From Bdellovibrio sp. (GTDB lineage Bacteria; Myxococcota; SpSt-1050), in assembly GCA_020725805.1 (NCBI GenBank), contig DYEF01000076.1, positions 1-49,050 of the forward strand: a DNA stretch of 49,050 bases, in the 5' to 3' direction. The translations under genes and the position numbers were made by a program. This document shows positions 17,697 to 24,780 of the stretch, one piece after another (the stretch's first letter is position 1; every line of letters begins with the position of its first letter). The notes beneath the pieces were generated by a model. The model worked only from the letters and a program-made list of their open reading frames with translations. It made no database searches and was not told the DNA's origin.

Positions 17697-18729
17697 ACCT
17701 ATGAAAGATTATTACAGGATTCTGGACATACCGCTCAATGCGAATCAGAAAGATGTCGAAAAGGCGTACCAGAAGATTAAAAATCTTGTATCAAAAAATT
17801 CCGTCTCACTCTACTCGATCCTTCCGTCAGTGGAAAAAGACAGATTTATGAGTGAGGTTGAAGAGGCATACAATGTACTCATCAATCCGGAGAAAAGAAA
17901 TATTTACGACGTAAGTATCAAAGGCATAGCGGCACAAAAAGAGAACGAGCGCGAATCGGAATTTGCAAAGCAACTCTCCTTCGGATTTGCAAAAGAGGCA
18001 TTCACCTACCTCGATTACACAAGAAAGGCCGAAAAAATCCATAAGGATATGGTCGACAGGATAAGAAACGACTACCTGATCCGTCCGGGAGGGATTTCCA
18101 TCAGAATATTGGAGACTCAGGACCCGGAAAGACCAGATACGGAGAATGTACAGGTAGAACCAGCCCCAAAGCCTGAAGAAAACCATCAGTCCGTTACCTC
18201 CCCGGCCCCGTCGGGTCAGACTAATAACCAGAACAACGAAATACCTGCAACAGCAGAAGAAGAAAAGCAGTCTGAATCAGAGGTCGTTCAGGCCATCAGA
18301 AAGAACCCGCAGACCGGTGAACAGCCGGGTGAAGAAAAACCCGAAATAACTGTCACAGCGAATAGCAAACCGGTGATATCAGAGACTCAGGATACCGAAC
18401 AGACGAAGAAAGAAAATCTTTCATCTGATATACAGATGCCGGATAAGGAGAAGATTGTCATTGATGAAAATTCGGAATTCTCAGGCCCGTTTCTCAGAAA
18501 GATCCGTGAGTCGATGGGAATTACCGTCAAGGATATTGCAAAGACGACCAAGATATCCACAGCCAATATTACCTACCTCGAGGAAGAGGATTACAGAAAT
18601 CTTCCGGCACTGGTCTATATCAAGGGATACCTTGCACAGATAGCAAAATGCCTGAATCTCAGGTCAGATATAGTAGTGAGAAGTTATCTTTCGAGAATGA
18701 ACGAAAGACAGGAGAAGAAAGGAAAATGA
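17689..18729 (+). CDS. J-domain-like protein with a C-terminal RodZ-type HTH_25 domain
   Basis: A 346-residue protein with three parts. Residues 8-75 resemble a J domain (YYRILDIPLNANQKDVEKAYQ, shown by DYYRILDIPLNANQKDV, and EAYNVLINPEKRNIYD) but lack the HPD tripeptide needed to stimulate Hsp70. Residues 130-255 are a Pro/Glu/Gln/Ser-rich linker. Residues 263-335 form a helix-turn-helix of the HTH_25 type (FLRKIRESMGITVKDIAKTT ... YIKGYLAQIAKCL) as in the cytoplasmic end of RodZ. RodZ's transmembrane helix is absent. The start overlaps the MinD-like gene by eight bases; an alternative ATG is at 17701. The likely role is an adaptor linking the ATPase to a cytoskeletal or polar target. DNA binding is possible but less likely. 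Confidence 0.78.
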   Translation: MIEPMKDYYRILDIPLNANQKDVEKAYQKIKNLVSKNSVSLYSILPSVEKDRFMSEVEEAYNVLINPEKRNIYDVSIKGIAAQKENERESEFAKQLSFGFAKEAFTYLDYTRKAEKIHKDMVDRIRNDYLIRPGGISIRILETQDPERPDTENVQVEPAPKPEENHQSVTSPAPSGQTNNQNNEIPATAEEEKQSESEVVQAIRKNPQTGEQPGEEKPEITVTANSKPVISETQDTEQTKKENLSSDIQMPDKEKIVIDENSEFSGPFLRKIRESMGITVKDIAKTTKISTANITYLEEEDYRNLPALVYIKGYLAQIAKCLNLRSDIVVRSYLSRMNERQEKKGK

Positions 18730-18932
18730 AGAAGGAAAACCTCAGTGAAGGCAGAGAGACAGAATACAGGGTGGTGGAGACTTCGGACGTAACGGATATA
18801 ACCCTTGAAGAGATTATCAACAAGAATATAAAAGAAGGATGGAACTTCGAAAATATCCAGTTTGCCATGAGAGAATCCTCAAAAAGACCGGCTATGGCTT
18901 TTATCCTTTTCACAAGGAGAAGAAAGGCTTAA
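18726..18932 (+). CDS. Small DUF4177-like protein
   Basis: A 68-residue soluble protein starting at an ATGA overlap with the preceding stop. It has the DUF4177 pattern: a first strand (EYRVVETSD), a short helix (LEEIINKNIKEGW), the conserved GWxF turn (GWNFENIQFAM) and a last strand followed by basic residues (AFILFTRRRK). The family has no established function. It is embedded in the lepA to Nudix gene run, with only three bases before the next gene. Confidence 0.6.
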   Translation: MKKENLSEGRETEYRVVETSDVTDITLEEIINKNIKEGWNFENIQFAMRESSKRPAMAFILFTRRRKA

Positions 18933-18935
18933 AGG

Positions 18936-20039
18936 ATGAAATCTAATAAAAAAGAGCTCGAATTCTGTACAACCTGTCCGAAGCTCTGCAGGTTTGCCTG
19001 TCCTGTCGCTAACGCTGAATACAAAGAATCCGTTACCCCATGGGGGAAGGTGGGAATGCTCTACTACCTCAGTAAGGATTTCGTCCCGCATACAACCGAA
19101 AACTATGAGCTCATGTATCACTGCACGGGTTGTCTTGCCTGTCGGCAGTTCTGCGAACACCAGATATCTGTCCCTGACCTCCTGATTAGCGGAAGAACTC
19201 TGGCATATGAGCACACAAGACACGATAAAAACCTCGAAAAGGGATTGCGTAACATCAAAAAATACGGTTCTGTATATGGAACCGACCTCAATAAAAAGAT
19301 GCGCTCCGAATTCGAATCTGTATATTTTTCAGGCTCGCTGAAGGTAAAAATATTTGCAGGTTGCGTCTATTCCGAAAAACAGATGGAGACAGTAAAAAAG
19401 GCTGTTTTTATACTTGGCAGACTCGGTATTGACTATGCGGGAATCTATTCAGAGAAGGAATTCTGCTGCGGTTATCCCCTGTATGCATCAGGATTCGAAA
19501 AAGAGTTTACATCCTATATCTCAAAGGTCAGGAGCAACCTTTCAGGGACGAAAAAGATAATAGCGCTCTGCCCTTCCTGTGCATATACACTCAGGGGCTT
19601 ATATCAGCAGTACGATAAAGGCATCAGGGCAGATATTCTGACATTCTCCGAATTTATCCTCCCTTTTATCAGAATGGTTTCCCGGAACAAGAAGAAGATT
19701 ACAGAACATTATTCATATCACGACCCCTGTTTTATGAGCAGATACCTCAACCAGACGGAAGAGCCCAGAGAACTCATTACGCGCACAGGAGGTATTCTCT
19801 CGGAGTTCCTCTGGAACAGGGAAAACTCCGTCTGCTGCGGGGGCGGCGCCATGTTCAGGTCAACGAACAAGACTGTTTCTCTGGATATTGCATATAAACG
19901 GATAGAAGAGTTCAGGGCTACAGGGTCAAAAGCAATTGTAACCGCCTGCCCGACCTGTACGAAGATGTTCAGGGATTCAGACCCCGATGCACCTGTAAGA
20001 GATATCATCGATATCATTTACGATTTTCTCAGCCAGTAA
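18936..20039 (+). CDS. (Fe-S)-binding CCG-domain oxidoreductase subunit (HdrD/GlpC/LutA-like)
   Basis: A 367-residue protein with two N-terminal iron-sulfur Cys clusters, CTTCPKLCRFACP near residue 11 and CTGCLACRQFCEH near residue 65. Two CCG domains follow: CGYPLYASG with its second half at LCPSCAY, and CCGGGAMF with ACPTCTK. This is the layout of heterodisulfide reductase subunit D, glycerol-3-phosphate dehydrogenase subunit C and lactate utilisation proteins, which pass electrons to or from quinones or thiols. The first cluster has the spacing CxxCxxxCxxxC. No flavin dehydrogenase or membrane subunit is nearby, so the partner and substrate cannot be given. It should be cytosolic or peripheral. 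The next gene begins two bases after its stop. Confidence 0.85.
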   Translation: MKSNKKELEFCTTCPKLCRFACPVANAEYKESVTPWGKVGMLYYLSKDFVPHTTENYELMYHCTGCLACRQFCEHQISVPDLLISGRTLAYEHTRHDKNLEKGLRNIKKYGSVYGTDLNKKMRSEFESVYFSGSLKVKIFAGCVYSEKQMETVKKAVFILGRLGIDYAGIYSEKEFCCGYPLYASGFEKEFTSYISKVRSNLSGTKKIIALCPSCAYTLRGLYQQYDKGIRADILTFSEFILPFIRMVSRNKKKITEHYSYHDPCFMSRYLNQTEEPRELITRTGGILSEFLWNRENSVCCGGGAMFRSTNKTVSLDIAYKRIEEFRATGSKAIVTACPTCTKMFRDSDPDAPVRDIIDIIYDFLSQ

Positions 20040-20040
20040 A

Positions 20041-20958
20041 ATGAAATACTTCTTTGTCATAAATCCGAACTCCAGAAACAGAAAGACCGGAAAGATATGG
20101 CCCGAAATCGAACAGAAACTTATGACCAGAGGGATAGATTTCGGATACAGATTTACCAGAAGACCTCTTGATGCAACAGATATATCACGTGATGCGGCAT
20201 CAAACGGATATGATGTAATAGTCTCGGTAGGAGGAGACGGCACCAACAACGAAGTGCTAAACGGCATAATGAGTGCAGAAATACCTCCCGAAAAAAGGCC
20301 GGCTCTCGGATTTATTCCTCAGGGGACCGGCGGGGATTTCAGAAGGAGTATCAACCTTACTTCCGATATAGACAAATCCATCGAGACAATCATAAAGGGG
20401 AGAAAGTTCAGAATAGATATCGGAAAGATCGAATTTCTGAATCACCAGAAGAGCATTACCAAAAGATATTTTCTGAATATATGCAGTTTCGGAATATCAG
20501 GACTCGTGGATTACTATGTAAATCACACTACCAAGCTATTTGGCGGGAAAATATCATTTATGCTCGGCACACTAAGAGGTATTCTGAATTATAAGAATAT
20601 TCCGGCAAATATTGTGGTGGATGAACAAGAACTTGGCGAGATGAATATTACTCTTGTGGCTGTGGCAAACGGAAAATACTTCGGCGGTTCAATGATGGTG
20701 GCACCTGAGGCCGAGGTCGACGACGGTCTGTTCGATATAGTTGTTATGAAAGATATCTCAAGGCTGAGATTCATCAGAGACGGACAGAAGATATACAAAG
20801 GTCAGCATATCATCCCTCCGGACGTCTTTTCACTGAAAGGAAGAATTCTCAAAGTGGAAAAAGAAGGACTTTATATTGACCTCGACGGCGAAGATGTCGG
20901 AACTACACCTGCACGCTTCGAGATTATCCCGAAGGCAACAGATATAATTATACCCTGA
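20041..20958 (+). CDS. Diacylglycerol-kinase family lipid kinase (YegS/BmrU/DgkB-like)
   Basis: A 305-residue ATP-dependent lipid kinase. The N-terminal FVINPNSRN phosphate-binding strand, the catalytic-domain signature VSVGGDGTNNEVLNG near residue 61 and the substrate-site motif GTGGDFRRS define the family. Later come YFGGSMMVAPEAEVDDGLFD, of which GGSMMVAPEAEVDDGLFD is characteristic, and the C-terminal DLDGEDVGTTPARFEI. The enzyme would phosphorylate diacylglycerol or a related lipid at the cytosolic face of the inner membrane, recycling it toward phosphatidate. The position next to a Nudix hydrolase shows co-transcription but no known pathway link. Confidence 0.93.
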   Translation: MKYFFVINPNSRNRKTGKIWPEIEQKLMTRGIDFGYRFTRRPLDATDISRDAASNGYDVIVSVGGDGTNNEVLNGIMSAEIPPEKRPALGFIPQGTGGDFRRSINLTSDIDKSIETIIKGRKFRIDIGKIEFLNHQKSITKRYFLNICSFGISGLVDYYVNHTTKLFGGKISFMLGTLRGILNYKNIPANIVVDEQELGEMNITLVAVANGKYFGGSMMVAPEAEVDDGLFDIVVMKDISRLRFIRDGQKIYKGQHIIPPDVFSLKGRILKVEKEGLYIDLDGEDVGTTPARFEIIPKATDIIIP

Positions 20959-20959
20959 T

Positions 20960-21469
20960 ATGAATGCAGATAATCTTTCGGAAGAGATTGCGCTCTACGA
21001 TATAAATGGAAATCAGATCGGCAAAACAGACAGAGTAACTGCCCACAAATCAAAGGAGTATCTCCACGGGGCAGTACATATATTTGTCTTCAATTCACGA
21101 ATGGAAATTCTGCTTCAGAAAAGGGCGAAGACCAAGCTGATTGCGCCCGGCAAATATGATATTTCTGCCGGCGGACATATCGGTTCTGGTGAAGACGAAT
21201 CAGCTGCAGCAGAAAGAGAACTCGAGGAAGAACTCGGCATAAGAGGTACAGAGATAAGGTTCTTGTACAAATACATCTGGGAGAGCAGCATCGAGAGAGA
21301 ATTTGTATTTACCTATTACACCATTTGGGACGGTAAGATAGACTTTCTGAAAAGTGAAATAGATGAAGTAAGATTTTTTAAGATATCAGAAATAGCCAAA
21401 GATGAAATCTTTACGTCCAACCTGCTCTATGAAATCGGAAAACTGCGGGAGAGCGGTTTCAGGTTTTAA
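20960..21469 (+). CDS. Nudix hydrolase (YfcD-like)
   Basis: A 169-residue Nudix enzyme. The Nudix box GHIGSGEDESAAAERELEEELGI (GxxxxxExxxxxxxREUxEExGU) is complete; the central AAERELEEELGI binds the metal. The region before it (YDINGNQIGKTDR, LHGAVHIFVFN and LLQKRA) matches the YfcD and isopentenyl-diphosphate-isomerase-like subgroup. The isomerase catalytic Cys is not present in the expected place, so hydrolysis of a nucleotide-linked or other diphosphate is more likely than isomerisation. The substrate is unknown. It begins one base after the lipid kinase stop and is the last gene of the long plus-strand run. Confidence 0.9.
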   Translation: MNADNLSEEIALYDINGNQIGKTDRVTAHKSKEYLHGAVHIFVFNSRMEILLQKRAKTKLIAPGKYDISAGGHIGSGEDESAAAERELEEELGIRGTEIRFLYKYIWESSIEREFVFTYYTIWDGKIDFLKSEIDEVRFFKISEIAKDEIFTSNLLYEIGKLRESGFRF

Positions 21470-21534
21470 CATAATCTGTTGCGTAGCAGAAATTAATAAA
21501 ATTTCCGGTAATTTCCAAAAACATGTAAAACTGA

Positions 21535-21563
21535 TTGACTGCTGATTTCGGATAAAGTAAAAT
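21535..21563 (+). promoter_or_regulatory. Promoter of the small lipoprotein gene
   Basis: TTGACT (21535-21540), a 17-base spacer and TAAAAT (21558-21563), followed 22 bases later by the ATG with GGAGG in the leader. Boxes and spacing are close to the sigma-70 consensus. Confidence 0.65.
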
Positions 21564-21585
21564 AGGGCACCAACGGAGGTATAAG

Positions 21586-22278
21586 ATGAAAAGAATTATT
21601 CTTACAGGTTTTATTCTGTTATCCATTATCTGTGGATGTTCTTCAACGACATCCGACAACATCAAGACATCGGGTATTTATGCAATCTTTACAATCGAGA
21701 ATCAGTACGGTCAGGCAAATGTTACCGCCAAGGCATCACTGCAGGTCGGAGGAATTACGGGTTCTTACATTGAACTTGTGGGAGACGACAAATTATTCTG
21801 TGACGATAAGGAACTCACGGCAAGAAAACCCGGGCTTGGAATAATCGAATATACGGCTCAGCTTCCCAAAAAGAATGCCGGCGAGAAATATGTCTTTAAA
21901 TTCAAGAGAAAAGACGAGGAGCACACAATAGAGGTAGTCCAGCTCAAAGAGGTTCATATAGTCCAGCCGGCCCAGTCCCAGAGTTTCAAGATAAGTCAGG
22001 ATATCAAAGTCAAGTGGGAACCCATATCCACAGAGGATATCGACCTCTCGATTGACGGAGGTTGTATCGACCCGCATACAAAAATGTTTTCGACGGACAA
22101 CGGCGAATATGTAATCTCCGGCGGGACACTGAAATTCGACGCGAATGCAGAGACAAAGAAGTGTACCGCAACAATATTGATAAGGAGAAATATCGCAACG
22201 GGAATCCCGAACGAATTCGACGGCGGAACCGCATTCAGCTATTCGGTTTCCGAAGTAAACATCCTGATTGAGGAATAG
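21586..22278 (+). CDS. Small lipoprotein of unknown function
   Basis: A 230-residue exported lipoprotein with a signal peptide and a lipobox ending at Cys18 (SIICGC). The mature part starts SSTTSDN and lacks a long acidic linker. It reads as all-beta, with alternating hydrophobic strands (YAIFTIENQYGQANVTAKAS and others), like a short immunoglobulin-type or beta-sandwich protein. Three further Cys (in LFCDD, GGCIDP and KKCTAT) could form a disulfide. No enzyme motif is visible and I do not recognise the family. GGAGG precedes the ATG and a good promoter lies upstream, so it is probably monocistronic. It converges on the next gene with two bases between stops. Confidence 0.7.
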   Translation: MKRIILTGFILLSIICGCSSTTSDNIKTSGIYAIFTIENQYGQANVTAKASLQVGGITGSYIELVGDDKLFCDDKELTARKPGLGIIEYTAQLPKKNAGEKYVFKFKRKDEEHTIEVVQLKEVHIVQPAQSQSFKISQDIKVKWEPISTEDIDLSIDGGCIDPHTKMFSTDNGEYVISGGTLKFDANAETKKCTATILIRRNIATGIPNEFDGGTAFSYSVSEVNILIEE

Positions 22279-22280
22279 AA

Positions 22281-23480
22281 TCAGATCCAGTCTTTGCTTA
22301 CAGGAGGCGGAAGGCTGATATTTTTAAGGGGTGTATCTATATCCTTGAGGCCGTTTCCTGTAACCAGCAGTAATACACTCTTAAATTTTTTGAGTTCCAT
22401 TTTCAGTTTTATTGCCCCGGCAAGTGTGGCCGATGAGGATGGTTCGGCAAAGATACCGGTTGTTGACGCAAGGATTTTCTGTGCCTTCAGTATCTCGTCA
22501 TCCGACACATCCACGGTCAGATTTCCGGTATTTTCAACAGCACTTTTTGCCATATAGGCATTACTCGGGGTACTCACCGAGATCGAATCTGCAATAGTCC
22601 TTGGGTTCTTCGAATCGGAATACCGGCCGCTTCTTATAAATCTGTTGATCGCATTGCTGCTCTTTGCCTGAACTGATACAAGACACGGAATTTTTTTAAT
22701 AAGACCGGCCTTTTTCAGGTCATAGAAACCTTTATATACACCGGATATAATGACTCCGTCTCCCACAGGTACCACTACAGCGTCAGGGACTTCAAAATTC
22801 ATCTGCTGAAATATCTCCAGCGAGACCGTCTTCTTCCCCTCGATAGTCAGGGGATGATATGCAGTATTGCGGTTGAGCCCTCCCCTCTTCTGTGTGAACC
22901 TGAGGGACATTGCAAAGGCATCATCATAGGTTCCGTCGACAAGAATTATTTCGGCACCATAGAGAATAATCTGAACGAGTTTGGCCTTCGGGGCAGTCTT
23001 CGGGACAAATATTACTGCCTTCTTTCCCGCGCTTGAACAGACGGCGGCAAGGGCAGATGCGGCATTACCGGTCGAGGCACATACTATCCTCTCCTCCTTC
23101 AGTCTGACTGACTCGGCAACCACAAGAAATGAAGCCCTGTCCTTGAGTGAACCGCTCGGATTGAGCCCGTCGTATTTTATAAGTACATTTTCAAGGCCAA
23201 GAAGAGATGAGAGTGCGGAACTCTTTATAAGGGGCGTATTCCCGACAGGATAATCCGGGAAGAACTGTCTTTCTACAGCAGAGAATAATGAAAAATCGGG
23301 ATTCTTCTTCGAGAAATGTCTCTTTATAAATTCATAATCAAACTTGGCGGTCAATACCCCCTTGAGAGGTATTCCCGGTCTGTAGTCCATTGCACAGACA
23401 GGGCAGAGATATCTGACCTCATCTCTCTTGTATTCCCTCAAACAGGAAGAGCATTTATATACAAAATTACCCATAATCAT
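22281..23480 (-). CDS. Threonine synthase-like PLP enzyme
   Basis: A 399-residue fold-type II pyridoxal-phosphate enzyme. A zinc-ribbon-like start (YKCSSCLREY and LCPVC) precedes the catalytic domain, as in the thermophile and archaeal type of threonine synthase. The PLP lysine is in NPSGSLKDRAS, the phosphate loop in STGNAASALAA, and the C-terminal part has GIFAEPSSSATLAG. Threonine synthase makes threonine from phosphohomoserine. Close relatives use other amino acids, and its context with a YgeY-like hydrolase leaves room for that. No other threonine gene is present. The first ATG overlaps the stop of the upstream hydrolase (TGATG) and has no strong ribosome-binding site, which indicates translational coupling. 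A second ATG lies two codons in. Confidence 0.85.
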   Translation of the reverse strand: MIMGNFVYKCSSCLREYKRDEVRYLCPVCAMDYRPGIPLKGVLTAKFDYEFIKRHFSKKNPDFSLFSAVERQFFPDYPVGNTPLIKSSALSSLLGLENVLIKYDGLNPSGSLKDRASFLVVAESVRLKEERIVCASTGNAASALAAVCSSAGKKAVIFVPKTAPKAKLVQIILYGAEIILVDGTYDDAFAMSLRFTQKRGGLNRNTAYHPLTIEGKKTVSLEIFQQMNFEVPDAVVVPVGDGVIISGVYKGFYDLKKAGLIKKIPCLVSVQAKSSNAINRFIRSGRYSDSKNPRTIADSISVSTPSNAYMAKSAVENTGNLTVDVSDDEILKAQKILASTTGIFAEPSSSATLAGAIKLKMELKKFKSVLLLVTGNGLKDIDTPLKNISLPPPVSKDWI

Positions 23481-24685
23481 CAGCCCAGATTATTAAGTTT
23501 TGCAACAAGACCCGCATAAAATGCAGATGCGGCACTCAGGTGGTCAACTGGACAGAATTCATCCGGAGCATGTGCGTAGATTTCGTTGCCGGGGCCAAAT
23601 CCCACACAGGGAATACTGTGCATACCCATTATGGCCACACCGTTTGTCGAGAATGTCCACTTATCAACCTTCGGTTCCTTCGAAAAGAGGTTCTTATAGA
23701 CTTCCTTTGATGCAGCAAGATATGGTGAGTTCTCTTCGAGCATCCACGTCGGATAATATTTCTCGGTCGGATATCTCAGCCCCGTATAGGCTGTCTCCTC
23801 ATATCTCAGGACAATAACCTTTGCATCAGGATATCCGGCGAGTCTGCATGCCTCCTTTACCTCGGCAACAGCACTCTCCTTTGTCTCCCCGTATGTGAGC
23901 CTGCGGTCCAGCTGAATCCTTGCGGCATCGGGGACGGCACACTGTGAAGGAGAAGAGAAGAAGACCTGTGTTACTGCAACAGTCCCTTTCCCCAGAAAAT
24001 CGTGATCTCTGAGTCTTTCATTCAGTTTTTCGATCTCAAGCGCAATCCTCGAAATTTTATAGATTGCGTTGTCGCCCCTCTCGGGTGCCGAACCGTGACA
24101 GGACTTGCCGCCCACCTCAATCACAATCTCCATTCTGCCCCTGTGCCCTCTGTAGATATTGAGATTGGTCGGTTCCGTGATTACCACAAGTTCCGGCAGA
24201 ATCTTATCCTCCTTTATTATATACTGCCAGCAAAGGCCGTCACAGTCCTCCTCCATAACAGTGCCTGTAAAGTAAATTGTAAAATCCTTATTTAAGCCCA
24301 GTTCCTTAATGATTTTGCCGGCATATACCATCGATGCCATCCCGCCTTCCTGATCTGCCGAACCCCTGCCAAGCACTTTTCCGTCCCTGATCTCTCCGGA
24401 AAAAGGGCTGAACGACCAGAGAGATTCATCTCCCGGATATACGGTATCAATATGCGCATCGAAGGCAATGATTCTTTTGCCGTTTCCTATTCTGCCGATA
24501 ACGTTTCCGAGGCCATCTATTCTGACCTCATCGAAACCTACCTTTTTCATCTCCTGTGCTATCCGGTCGATTACCTCCTTCTCCTTGGTCGAGAAGGCCG
24601 GAATCTTCACCATATCTCCGAGAAATCTTGCGGTATCCATCTCATATTTTTTCGAGAGTTCCGAAATCTTCTGATAAATACTCAT
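23480..24685 (-). CDS. M20 family metallohydrolase of the YgeY type
   Basis: A 401-residue M20 peptidase/deacylase. Metal-binding and catalytic segments are FDAHIDTVYPGD near residue 75, GRGSADQEGGMASMV near residue 107, TGTVMEEDCDGL near residue 140 and a C-terminal AHAPDEFCP. The sequence closely recalls YgeY, an M20 protein whose gene often neighbours the ygeW/ygeX (carbamoyltransferase and diaminopropionate ammonia-lyase) cluster and is labelled selenium-linked on genomic grounds only. No molybdenum or selenium genes are in this window. GGAGGTGA lies just before the ATG. It is the first gene of a pair with the threonine-synthase-like gene, which it overlaps by one base, suggesting a joint amino-acid salvage step. 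Confidence 0.82.
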   Translation of the reverse strand: MSIYQKISELSKKYEMDTARFLGDMVKIPAFSTKEKEVIDRIAQEMKKVGFDEVRIDGLGNVIGRIGNGKRIIAFDAHIDTVYPGDESLWSFSPFSGEIRDGKVLGRGSADQEGGMASMVYAGKIIKELGLNKDFTIYFTGTVMEEDCDGLCWQYIIKEDKILPELVVITEPTNLNIYRGHRGRMEIVIEVGGKSCHGSAPERGDNAIYKISRIALEIEKLNERLRDHDFLGKGTVAVTQVFFSSPSQCAVPDAARIQLDRRLTYGETKESAVAEVKEACRLAGYPDAKVIVLRYEETAYTGLRYPTEKYYPTWMLEENSPYLAASKEVYKNLFSKEPKVDKWTFSTNGVAIMGMHSIPCVGFGPGNEIYAHAPDEFCPVDHLSAASAFYAGLVAKLNNLG

Positions 24686-24705
24686 TTTTCACCTCCATAA
24701 ATATA

Positions 24706-24724
24706 GCGGTCGCAAACTGACCGC
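24706..24724 (-). other. Hairpin in the leader of the YgeY-like gene
   Basis: A perfect 6-base stem (GCGGTC / GACCGC) with a 7-base loop lies 20 bases before the YgeY-like start and 56 bases after the end of the DUF4091 gene. There is only a weak T-rich stretch after it on the minus strand, so it is at best a weak terminator for the DUF4091 gene, or a leader structure. Confidence 0.35.
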
Positions 24725-24780
24725 ACAATGCAGACATATATCACTTTTTAAGCTTATGTAAAATGTAAATTTTTTCGGTA

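Noticed and set aside
24706-24724. Hairpin as a strong terminator of the DUF4091 gene
   Set aside because: The stem is only six bases and the following T-run is poor; kept only as a weak leader structure.
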